The notes beneath the pieces are model-generated. The model was not told where the DNA came from. It saw only the letters and a list, made by a program, of their open reading frames with translations, and did no database searches. Positions 29,320 to 36,573 of a stretch of 64,000 bases of DNA are shown piece after piece (position 1 is the stretch's first letter; each line of letters begins with the position of its first letter). A program made the translations under genes and the position numbers. The DNA lies in the NCBI GenBank assembly GCA_017528205.1, contig JAFXPE010000003.1, positions 51,729 through 115,728 of the forward strand. The letters are read 5' to 3'. Origin of the DNA: Alphaproteobacteria bacterium. GTDB taxonomy: Bacteria; Pseudomonadota; Alphaproteobacteria; RF32; CAG-239.

Positions 29320-29419
29320 AACGTCATACTGAGCGCCAGCGAAGTATCTAGTGATGCAAAGCATCACATCGTTTCTTGCGAAACGATTGGATTCTTCGGC
29401 TATGCCTCAGAATGACGTT
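29320..29419. repeat. Structured intergenic repeat, cloverleaf-like
   Basis: The ends AACGTCAT-a-CTGAG and CTCAG-a-ATGACGTT pair. Inside are GAAGtATC/GATTCTTC and two perfect hairpins, GTGATGC-AAA-GCATCAC and ATCGTTTC-TTGC-GAAACGAT. The outer GTCAT...ATGAC boundaries are shared with other intergenic repeats in the window (31849, 46798, 59345). It lies in the 370-base gap between 29085 and 29459, which has no convincing gene. Confidence 0.7.
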
Positions 29420-29458
29420 CTGCCATTTTAACAACTTCGGGAAAAACAGAAGCTTTAT

Positions 29459-31348
29459 TTAATTGCGTTTTCCGTGACGAAACTCTAAAACCAGCATGGT
29501 AATATCGTCGGACTGCGGATCATCTTTCACAAATTTCTTAATTTGTTTATACACATGATTCAACGTGTCGGCCAAAGGCATTTCTTTTTGGTTCAATGCC
29601 TTTTTCAAGCGTTCTTCCTCAAACATTTTACCTTCATGATTCTGCGCCTCGGTCACCCCGTCAGTATATAAAAACAGGCGATCACTGTCTTGCAGTGTCA
29701 GCTTTCGACTTTTATATTTATAATCGAGTCTGGCACCCAAAATTATATTGCGATTCATATCAATATACTCATAGCCGCCTTGAGTTTTATGCAAAGGTGG
29801 ACAATGTCCGGCATTGATATATTGAACTTGCCCATCGTTCAAATCCAAAATACCGATAAAAGCCGTAACAAACATTCCGGACTGATTATCGCAGAGAGTA
29901 TTGTTGGCGCGGTTTATAGCTTCTTCCAAAGAATATCCGGACTGCAACATATTTTTGATAACCGTTTTGGCCGACATCATATATAAGGCGGCGGTAATCC
30001 CCTTACCGGATACATCGGCAATTACAAAAGCATAGTGCCTGTCGTCTATCGGGAAAAAGTCGTAAAAATCTCCTCCAACCTCTCGAGCCGGTGTCATTGT
30101 AGCAACCAGTTCAAAACATTCTTCTTTCGGAAAATCTGTCGGCAATGCCGAGGTTTGAATGTTCTTGGCGATGGCGAGTTCAGATTGTATTTTCTCTTTT
30201 TCGTTAGAAATTTTAGCCAGTTGAATGATTTGCTCTTTAATATCGGTTTTCATTTTATTAAATGCTGCGGCCAACTGCGCCAGCTCTGACGGATTATCCA
30301 ATTGAATAGTTTCTTCCAAATCTCCTTGACTGATTCTTTGCGCAATTCCGGTTAATTTAGAAATCGGCTCATTGATGTTGCGCCGCAAAACCCAGAACAG
30401 AATGCTGACAATCAGTAAGGTACAAATCATCAAAACGCTCAGCAAAATACTCAAATGATAAACTGCAGCATGAAACAGTTCAAACAGCGGAACATTAACA
30501 ATCAAGAACAAGCCGTTATTTAACCGTTTAACATAAGGCATATATTTAACGCCTTGATATTCAAAAGCGACGCCTTCTTTTAAGTCTTCGGAATACCATT
30601 TTATCTTATCCAAAGGCTCGCCCATAATGGTTGAATTATCGACATCCGGCTCGGTTGTGGCAATAATACTGTTACTGCTTTTTTCGCCAAACAAAACAAA
30701 ACTGTGAGGAGTCGGTTTGATTTTAAATATGGCATCCAAAATCGTATCCAATTCCCAATCTACCGTGGCCATACCGACCAACTCGCCCTGATCATAAATT
30801 CCGGCGCCTACCGTGGTCATTAAAATACCGAGCTGAGTGCTTCTGTAAGGTTTGGACCAAGCTACCCGCTGTCCGTTGAGCAAATCATTTTTAATTTTGC
30901 TGTACCAATCTTGCTTAAAATAGTCAAAAGTGCTGTCAACACATGAATAGAGCATTTCAATCTCGCGTTTTTCGGTCCAAACAGCGTGAATACAAGCAAT
31001 CTTTTGATTGTTGTAGATTTTATACGGCAAAAAGTAAATGCCGTTGCCCATGGAATTAGGATAATTCCGCAAAATTTCTTTGGTAGAGAAATCGCCGACT
31101 TTTTGCTGTTTGCCGTCCTGATAATAAATCTCGCCCATCAATGCCAAGTCCAACGCGTTTTTCTCCAGCGTGGCAATTTCCGTATTTATCTGCCCTTCAA
31201 AAGCGGTAATGGAAGCGTTGTTGCCCTCAATAATCAGCTCCTTATCGTTATAAAAAGCAATAACGGCGGCGCTGGTTATGATAATTCCCAAAGCGCATAA
31301 CAACGAAAACGTTAAAGTAATAATTTTGGCATTGATACTGTTCAGCAT
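29459..31348 (-). CDS. Membrane sensor with HAMP and SpoIIE/PP2C phosphatase domain
   Basis: Signal-transducing serine phosphatase of the RsbU type. Order: membrane helix at about 10-30, periplasmic dCache-like sensor (about 40-295), second membrane helix (about 300-325), HAMP domain (about 326-380), short coiled coil, then the SpoIIE/PP2C catalytic domain (about 395-625). Metal-binding motifs ARVGGDFYDFF-like (AREVGGDFYDF), VIADVSGKGITAAL, INAGHCPP, LYTDGVTEA and DDITMLVLEF are intact. 629 residues. No anti-sigma factor, kinase or STAS partner is adjacent, so its target is elsewhere. It stands alone between repeat-bearing gaps. Confidence 0.93.
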   Translation of the reverse strand: MLNSINAKIITLTFSLLCALGIIITSAAVIAFYNDKELIIEGNNASITAFEGQINTEIATLEKNALDLALMGEIYYQDGKQQKVGDFSTKEILRNYPNSMGNGIYFLPYKIYNNQKIACIHAVWTEKREIEMLYSCVDSTFDYFKQDWYSKIKNDLLNGQRVAWSKPYRSTQLGILMTTVGAGIYDQGELVGMATVDWELDTILDAIFKIKPTPHSFVLFGEKSSNSIIATTEPDVDNSTIMGEPLDKIKWYSEDLKEGVAFEYQGVKYMPYVKRLNNGLFLIVNVPLFELFHAAVYHLSILLSVLMICTLLIVSILFWVLRRNINEPISKLTGIAQRISQGDLEETIQLDNPSELAQLAAAFNKMKTDIKEQIIQLAKISNEKEKIQSELAIAKNIQTSALPTDFPKEECFELVATMTPAREVGGDFYDFFPIDDRHYAFVIADVSGKGITAALYMMSAKTVIKNMLQSGYSLEEAINRANNTLCDNQSGMFVTAFIGILDLNDGQVQYINAGHCPPLHKTQGGYEYIDMNRNIILGARLDYKYKSRKLTLQDSDRLFLYTDGVTEAQNHEGKMFEEERLKKALNQKEMPLADTLNHVYKQIKKFVKDDPQSDDITMLVLEFRHGKRN

Positions 31349-31472
31349 ATTTTTCTTCTTTAGTTAAATGTGTGATAACCCATAATTTTTTCTCAATTTA
31401 GCAATATTCATTCCGGTTGTCAATAACTGTTTGCAAAGTTCATAATGATAAAACAAATGCTTATAAATAACG

Positions 31473-31586
31473 TGGCGGAGCGTATAGAGCCCGAACCTAA
31501 AGGCGCGAGGATAAAAACAACCGCGGCATACATCAAAAAAACTTTAACCGAAAGAGCTTTGCAAAAGCACAGTCTATACACTCCGC
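31473..31586. repeat. Fragments of the tRNA-Ser 3' end as an inverted pair
   Basis: The stretch from 31473 (TGGCGGAGCGTATAG...CGAACCTA, 28 bases) matches the 3' end of the tRNA-Ser at 31623 with about four mismatches and in the same orientation. A second piece at 31574-31586 (CTATACACTCCGC) matches in the opposite orientation. They look like relics of a duplicated tRNA end, as left by element insertion or tandem tRNA loss. Confidence 0.55.
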
Positions 31587-31590
31587 ACAA

Positions 31591-31620
31591 AAAAAGACAG
31601 GGCCTTAACCCTGTCTTTTT
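31591..31620. terminator. Bidirectional terminator downstream of tRNA-Ser
   Basis: Perfect 12-bp stem AAAAAGACAGGG / CCCTGTCTTTTT with a 6-base loop, symmetrical A and T runs. On the minus strand it lies directly behind the tRNA-Ser gene. Confidence 0.85.
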
Positions 31621-31622
31621 AT

Positions 31623-31711
31623 TGGCGGAGCGTATAGGACTCGAACCTATGCAGCCTTTTAAGGGGCTGACGGATTAGCAATCCGCTGTATTACCACTCT
31701 ACCAACGCTCC
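31623..31711 (-). tRNA. tRNA-Ser(GCT)
   Basis: 89 bases with encoded CCA. On the minus strand GGAGCGT pairs with ACGCTCC; anticodon stem GGATT... with loop reading TTGCTAA gives anticodon GCT; a long variable arm (GTCAGCCCCTTAAAAGGCTG) marks a class II tRNA; T-loop GGTTCGAGTCC is standard. Confidence 0.96.
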
Positions 31712-31848
31712 GTGACTTTGTACCTTTTATCCTAACTTTTAGGAATGGTCAAGTTTTTTTTATAAATATGTTCAAAAAATTTTCGGCCCCACGACGAGAG
31801 AGGAGATTGTCAATCTAGCCGGTAATGATAAAGTCTTAACAAATGACT

Positions 31849-31980
31849 GTCATTTTGAGGGGTTGAGCATAGCGAAATCCCCGTCAAAATCTCTTAAGTC
31901 ACGAACAAACTCAAGAGTACATTCTTTAACATTGCCATTATCGCAGAGATCTTTACGCCCACTATGGGGCTCAAGATGAC
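31849..31980. repeat. Dispersed intergenic repeat, GTCATTTTGAG...CTCAAGATGAC
   Basis: Terminal inverted repeat of 11 bases (one G-U) enclosing GGGGTTGAGCATAGCGAAATCCCC, itself a hairpin, and the block GCAGAGATCTTTACGCCC. Closely related copies are at 46798-46936 (same orientation) and 59345-59474 (inverted). No reading frame. Confidence 0.75.
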
Positions 31981-32040
31981 ATTGCCATACTATTTACGTC
32001 CCGAGTTGCACGGCGAGAGCGGAGATTCCTCGGTTTTGCC

Positions 32041-32436
32041 TAAAAATTCGGAAAACGCGATAAATACGAAGGGGTTTTTCAACGACGTGTACACAAGAAG
32101 TACAAGAGGATTTTAATTTGGAGAGTGTGTCTTATACGCAGTTAGAGGGTTGGCGCAGTGTACAATCAAAAGGTACATAAGCCACTAAAAATTCGGAGAA
32201 CGCGGTAAATACGAAGGGGTTTTTCAACGACGTGTACACAAGAAGTACACGAGTATTTTAATTTGGAGAGTGTGTCTTATACGCAGTTAGCGGGTTGGCG
32301 CAGTGTACAAATAAAGGTACATAAGCCACTAAAAATTCGGAAAACGCGATAAATACGAAGGGGTTTTTCAACGACGTGTACACAAGAAGTACACGAGGAG
32401 AAAAACCCCAAGTAGTTACCCGTTATACGGATTTTT
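32041..32436. repeat. Tandem array of structured repeat (145, 144 and 107 bp units)
   Basis: Three direct copies start at 32041, 32186 and 32330 with TAAAAATTCGG. Each contains AACGCG(A/G)TAAATACGAAGG, a GGGGTTTTTC block, and a hairpin CGTGTAC-ACAAGAA-GTACACG (altered in copy 1). The first two units continue with a 75-base tail holding GGCGCAGTGTAC...GGTACATAAGCC; the third closes with GAAAAACCCC and AGTAGTTACCCGTT so that the whole unit 32331-32436 folds into one long hairpin. The last copy runs into the 3' end of the fadL gene. The gap from 31712 to 32434 has no gene; it holds only repeats. Confidence 0.8.
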
Positions 32437-33688
32437 AAAATTTGTATTGGTAGGTTAAAGCAAACATATTACTATGATTGTGATATTTTGCGTCTAAATC
32501 TCCGCCCTGATAATGGTCACGAACACGGCCGTGCATCATGGTCAGGAAAGCGTAACCCAAGTCAAACTGATGATGTCCGTTGGTGTAGCTGGCACCGAGC
32601 GAGAACCAAATACGGTCAGCATCCGGAATACGATTGGTACGGAAATTGTTGTTAGCCGTCGGGGCTTGGTCCCAAGCGGTACCGGCACGCAAGGTCCAGT
32701 TTTCGTTTGCGTAATATTCCTGACCTAAAGCAAAGGTCCAAGAATCTTTCCAACGATATTGAACGCTGTGATCGCCCGCACCGGAATAAGCCGGGAACGT
32801 GTAGAAACGATGCCATTGAATGTATTTAACCGTGGCTTCGGTTGCCCATTTGCAATTCCATTTATGATAACCGGAAAGAATCCAGCTGGCCGGCAATTCC
32901 GGATTTGACATAGTTTCGTAACGGTTCATCATACCCATTATACCGTATTGACCTAAATCAGCTTCAACATAAACATATTCTTTGCCGTGCGTATGTTGTG
33001 TACTCTTGAAACGATACGCCAAACCGAGACGAGTATCTTTATTGAATTCGTACATTGCACCTAACTGCCAGCTTTGTGTCCAGCCTTTAACACGGTAGTC
33101 ACTGTTACCGTTAACGTTTACAACGCCCAACTGTGTAGGATACGGCATATTGTTGATGTTGCTGGTCAACTGGCCTTTAATATAACGCAAGATGGCGCTG
33201 GCACCCAAAGACAAGCCCATATCGAATCTGTATGCCGTCGAGAAGTTGGTATCAATAACTTCCAATTCCGATTTGCGAACACCCACCGGTTCGTGTTGAG
33301 CCACATGGCTGTCGTGCTTATATTTGGTAGAAAGTCCGTACGGAACATATACGCCCAAACCGAAGAACCATTTATCATTCAGATTATATTGTCCCATGAT
33401 GCTCGGCAGTGGAACAAAATAGTCCATTTTATCGGTTCCTTGCTCGCTTTTAGCCTTAGCGGCAATTTCGGTGGCAGTGAAGCCGAGTTGAACGCCCGAG
33501 CGCTTTTGCGCCGTCATACCGGCCGGGTTGTACCCCATAGCGGAAAAGTCATCGCCAACCACGCCGATACCGGCAAACGAACGACCTAAGTTGGTAGTAG
33601 AAAATTCGTTTAATTGATATCCGGCTGCGTGAGCGCCCTGAGCGCCGATAATCGTAGCCAAAGCAGTCATTAAATAAAGTTTTTTCAT
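32435..33688 (-). CDS. OmpP1/FadL/TodX family outer-membrane transporter
   Basis: Beta-barrel channel family for hydrophobic compounds such as long-chain fatty acids. Signal peptide at residues 1-21 (…GAQGAHAAG), then the N-terminal hatch with the family segment FAGIGVVGDDFSAMGYNPAGM (NPAG motif). Next come alternating beta strands and the C-terminal MFALTYQYKF with a terminal Phe for outer-membrane assembly. 417 residues. The reverse-oriented start has AGAGAGGGAC a few bases upstream. Single gene; its 3' end overlaps the last copy of a structured repeat that may act as its transcript end. Confidence 0.93.
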   Translation of the reverse strand: MKKLYLMTALATIIGAQGAHAAGYQLNEFSTTNLGRSFAGIGVVGDDFSAMGYNPAGMTAQKRSGVQLGFTATEIAAKAKSEQGTDKMDYFVPLPSIMGQYNLNDKWFFGLGVYVPYGLSTKYKHDSHVAQHEPVGVRKSELEVIDTNFSTAYRFDMGLSLGASAILRYIKGQLTSNINNMPYPTQLGVVNVNGNSDYRVKGWTQSWQLGAMYEFNKDTRLGLAYRFKSTQHTHGKEYVYVEADLGQYGIMGMMNRYETMSNPELPASWILSGYHKWNCKWATEATVKYIQWHRFYTFPAYSGAGDHSVQYRWKDSWTFALGQEYYANENWTLRAGTAWDQAPTANNNFRTNRIPDADRIWFSLGASYTNGHHQFDLGYAFLTMMHGRVRDHYQGGDLDAKYHNHSNMFALTYQYKF

Positions 33689-33915
33689 AAGTCCCTCTCT
33701 TTAATTTAGTTCACTATGTAAGCTAGCACTCGAGCTATCCAGCGTAAACAATTTAATTTGTGGATAAATAGTTTCCCCAAAGATACTAATGTTTATTTCA
33801 AACGCTTAGAAGTATTTTGCATTGTTTTTTCTGTGGATAACTCGCTTGGTTGTGGCGTATTGAGCAAAAAAATAATACCATACAGTCAGGTTTAATTTTG
33901 ATAAGGATTATAAAA

Positions 33916-34869
33916 ATGGCAACAGTTAATGATACGGACTTTTCCGATATTTATATTATTCCGGACGGAAGTGCTTATATTTGGGGCAAAACCACACCAA
34001 GCGGTTTGGTTCCGACTCACCCTGACGATTATGAAGAATTTTATCGCACGGTTATGAACACTTATGACGGAACCAACCCGAGTTATCTGGTTAAATACAA
34101 AGGCCGCAACTATCGTGTGGAAAGAACGGTTACGCTTGACGGTCAACAATACTGCGCTCGTAAGATGCCGCACTCCATTCCGGATATTAACACGCTTGGA
34201 ATGGACGAGCGTTTATTGCGTTATTTAATTTCACTCAGCGGTGCTTCCGGACTGTTGCTGATTGCCGGCACCACGGGTTCGGGTAAAACCACAACCTTGT
34301 CTGCGCTGTTGCGCGAATGGTTGGTGCGCGAGGGCGGATATGCCTTTACGCTTGAAGATCCGGTGGAAATGCCGCTGGACGGAACTTATAAAACCATCAA
34401 CGGTGAGTTGGGAATCTGCAAACAAATGACACCGCCTAACGGCTCTTGGCCGGACGGTTTGAAATCTATGTTGCGTTCTAAACCGCGTTATGTTTACCTC
34501 GGCGAAATTCGTGATCCGGCCGTAGCTTCGGAATCGTTGCGTGCGGCAATTTCCGGCCACTTGGTGCTCTCGACCATCCACGCTGCCACCGTCAGCGATG
34601 CTATTCAATCCATTGTTAAGTACGCTGCCGCCAGCGGTATTTCCGAGGAAATGGCTTACGATTTGGTGGGCAACGGTATTTTGGGCGTGTTGCACCAAAC
34701 TTTGGTCGGCGTTCCGAAGCATCCGAAAATCGAATTTGTGTTTGCCAATCCGGATGCTTCCGCCGGCGACCAAGTACGCGGTATTGTCAAGAGCGGTAAG
34801 CTGAATTTGGCAACTACCATCGAAACTCAAAAAGTTCGTCTTGCACGCGGTATTCCGTTGTTTGAATAA
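33916..34869 (+). CDS. DotB/PilT-like secretion ATPase
   Basis: Secretion-superfamily hexameric ATPase. Walker A is GTTGSGKTTTL at about residue 120, the Asp box TLEDPVEMP, Walker B YVYLGEIRD and the His box LSTIHAATV. The absence of an N-terminal GspE-type domain and the 317-residue length fit the retraction/DotB type. The start at 33916 has AAGGATTATAAAA in front; an in-frame start at 33850 lacks a site. Upstream lies 227 bases of AT-rich sequence after the divergent fadL. No pilus or type IVB secretion genes are nearby, so its partner machine is encoded elsewhere or it has another role. Confidence 0.85.
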   Translation: MATVNDTDFSDIYIIPDGSAYIWGKTTPSGLVPTHPDDYEEFYRTVMNTYDGTNPSYLVKYKGRNYRVERTVTLDGQQYCARKMPHSIPDINTLGMDERLLRYLISLSGASGLLLIAGTTGSGKTTTLSALLREWLVREGGYAFTLEDPVEMPLDGTYKTINGELGICKQMTPPNGSWPDGLKSMLRSKPRYVYLGEIRDPAVASESLRAAISGHLVLSTIHAATVSDAIQSIVKYAAASGISEEMAYDLVGNGILGVLHQTLVGVPKHPKIEFVFANPDASAGDQVRGIVKSGKLNLATTIETQKVRLARGIPLFE

Positions 34870-34888
34870 CGAAACTTTATTTGTTGCG

Positions 34889-34919
34889 GAAAGGCTGCAA
34901 GTCGCGGCCTTTCTTTTTT
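34889..34919 (+). terminator. Rho-independent terminator
   Basis: GAAAGGC-T-GC / GC-G-GCCTTTC stem with a short loop followed by six T, just behind the secretion ATPase gene. Confidence 0.8.
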
Positions 34920-34980
34920 AACTCTTTATCAATCTATTCGGTGTATAATCTGATAAATTGTAAAAATTGGGGTAAAAAAA

Positions 34981-35565
34981 ATGAGTGATTTTAAAGAAGC
35001 AACATCAACAAGCAAAACGACTTTTGCTTATTTAAAAGAAGTAGTGTCCTTGCTGAAACAAAAGAAATTCGGCGCGGCATTGCGCGAGTTTGCAAGCTTT
35101 GTTAAAGCTGTTTATGTTAACCGCATAAAAGGAAAATATGTTTCCGTTAAGGGTGTAAAAATTCCGATGTTGGCGGTTGTGATTGCGGCGCTGGTAGTGT
35201 TTTATGCCATATTGCCGTCGGGCAATCCTAAGGGAGAAATGCCGCTTTCGGAAAAGGCCGATATTGCCACGAACACTTACGATAAAAACGGCATCCGCGT
35301 TTATGATATGCGCAAATGCAATTACGCGGCTTGCGGCGTTTTGGAGAATTCTTCGGATAACGACTATGAGCGAATCCGCATTAAGGTAGTTTTCCATAAT
35401 CAAACCGGACAGGCGGTGTTCAGAGGAACGGCCGATGCTTTGCAGGTGGCTCCGCGCACAAGAGTCGAGTTTGACATTCCGTGTTCGGAAGAATTTGCAT
35501 ATTTCAAACTTAAAGACGTTGTAATCAATCCGGCCGAAGATGATGCGGACGACGATGAGGAATGA
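34981..35565 (+). CDS. Membrane-anchored FxLYD-like domain protein
   Basis: 194 residues: a basic cytoplasmic segment (about 1-58), one membrane helix (about 60-80, IPMLAVVIAALVVFYAI), then an extracytoplasmic beta-sandwich resembling the FxLYD domain. That domain shows YDMRKCNYAACGVLENSSDNDY, VVFHNQTGQAVFRG and PRTRVEFDIPC, with four cysteines likely forming disulphides. The C-terminus is very acidic (DDADDDEE). GGGGTAAAAAA precedes the ATG. It follows the secretion ATPase by 111 bases with a terminator between, so it has its own transcript. Function unknown. Confidence 0.75.
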   Translation: MSDFKEATSTSKTTFAYLKEVVSLLKQKKFGAALREFASFVKAVYVNRIKGKYVSVKGVKIPMLAVVIAALVVFYAILPSGNPKGEMPLSEKADIATNTYDKNGIRVYDMRKCNYAACGVLENSSDNDYERIRIKVVFHNQTGQAVFRGTADALQVAPRTRVEFDIPCSEEFAYFKLKDVVINPAEDDADDDEE

Positions 35566-35592
35566 ACAATTAAGTTTTAGGCTTTAAAATTT

Positions 35593-35625
35593 AAAAGCGC
35601 TTCAAATCGAAGCGCTTTTTTTTGT
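35593..35625 (+). terminator. Rho-independent terminator
   Basis: Perfect 11-bp stem AAAAGCGCTTC / GAAGCGCTTTT with loop AAATC, followed by T8 in total. It separates the FxLYD gene from the convergent galU. Confidence 0.88.
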
Positions 35626-35637
35626 AAAGATGAGCTA

Positions 35638-36528
35638 TTAAATATCCATAGTATCCAATAGGTTTCTGGTATATGCTCTTAATTCGCCGCTGTTCATCAG
35701 GCTCAGCTTGATGTTGGCACGTTGCAAATCGACATTGGTACCGCAATCAAAACGCAAACCTTTGGTCAACACGCCGTAAATCGGCAAACCACGCATAGCA
35801 GCCAAATTCAAGGCATCGGTCAGATTAATTTCGCCGTTTGAACCTTTGGTAACTTCCGGCAAAACATCCAAAACTTCGTTCGGAATAATATACGGTCCCA
35901 TAGAGGCATAATTTGACGGTACTTCTTCCAACTTCGGCTTTTCGATCAAGCCGGAAGCACGCACCACATTGCCGTCGCGCTTGGCTCCGATTAAGGCGCC
36001 GTAACGCACCATTTCTTCTCGCGGACATTCCATAATGTTTTCGACAATACCGCCGTTTTTCTCATACACATCACAAAGCTGTTTCAAAACACCGTCACCG
36101 TGCAAATTGATATAAACATCGTCCACCCACATAACCGCAAAATCGCGCTTACCGATGATATCCTTGGCCATCAAAATCGCGTGTCCGTTTCCTTTCGGCT
36201 CATTCTGACAGGCAAAAGAAAACTTCATACCGGCCGGAATAATTTCCTGCACCGCTTTAAGTAAATCGTCTTTTTTCTTGCGAGCCAAATGCGCCTCCAA
36301 TTCCGGCGCCGGTGAATAATATTTTTCAAACATATGGCGGCAAGCGTCATCGCTGTATATAAACACGATTTCCTTGATTCCGGCCTCAGCACAGGCGTCA
36401 ACCGCATACTGAATAACCGGCTTGTTATCCAGCGTCATAAATCCTTTGTGCAAAACTTTTGTCGTCGGCAAATTGCGGGTGGAAAGTCCGGCCACCGGCA
36501 AAACACAAACTTCTGGTTTTTTATTCAT
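35638..36528 (-). CDS. galU: UTP--glucose-1-phosphate uridylyltransferase
   Basis: Makes UDP-glucose for surface glycans and glycogen-related metabolism. The nucleotide-binding N-terminus VLPVAGLSTRNLPTTK differs from the usual GxGTRxLPxTK by Ser for Gly. Further motifs are LDNKPVIQYAVDACAEAG, FAVMWVDDVY (canonical DD) and LIEKPKLEEVPSNYASMGPYI; the rest is standard. 296 residues with the start at 36528, which has GGAGAAAAAT in front; the ATG at 36540 would contain that site. The glycogen genes are found 11 kb away. It lies downstream of the giant AsmA gene. Confidence 0.93.
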   Translation of the reverse strand: MNKKPEVCVLPVAGLSTRNLPTTKVLHKGFMTLDNKPVIQYAVDACAEAGIKEIVFIYSDDACRHMFEKYYSPAPELEAHLARKKKDDLLKAVQEIIPAGMKFSFACQNEPKGNGHAILMAKDIIGKRDFAVMWVDDVYINLHGDGVLKQLCDVYEKNGGIVENIMECPREEMVRYGALIGAKRDGNVVRASGLIEKPKLEEVPSNYASMGPYIIPNEVLDVLPEVTKGSNGEINLTDALNLAAMRGLPIYGVLTKGLRFDCGTNVDLQRANIKLSLMNSGELRAYTRNLLDTMDI

Positions 36529-36573
36529 ATTTTTCTCCATTTATCATTTTTATTTAACATCATAAACTTAAAA

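Noticed and set aside
29200..29415. Short plus-strand reading frame of 71 codons
   Set aside because: It runs through the structured repeat at 29320-29419, lacks a ribosome binding site and has no protein-like composition.
31445..31678. Short plus-strand reading frame of 77 codons
   Set aside because: It crosses tRNA fragments, a terminator hairpin and the tRNA-Ser gene itself.
31623..32434. Prophage or integrative element next to tRNA-Ser
   Set aside because: No integrase, recombinase or phage gene is present; the gap holds only repeats.
32041..32436. Possible CRISPR array because of regular direct repeats
   Set aside because: The unit is 144-145 bases, no unique spacers separate short repeats, and no cas gene is nearby.
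32331..32436. Integron attC site or retron msr-msd because of the long imperfect hairpin with variable centre
   Set aside because: The GTTRRRY/RYYYAAC core sites are not present, and no integrase or reverse transcriptase occurs in the window.
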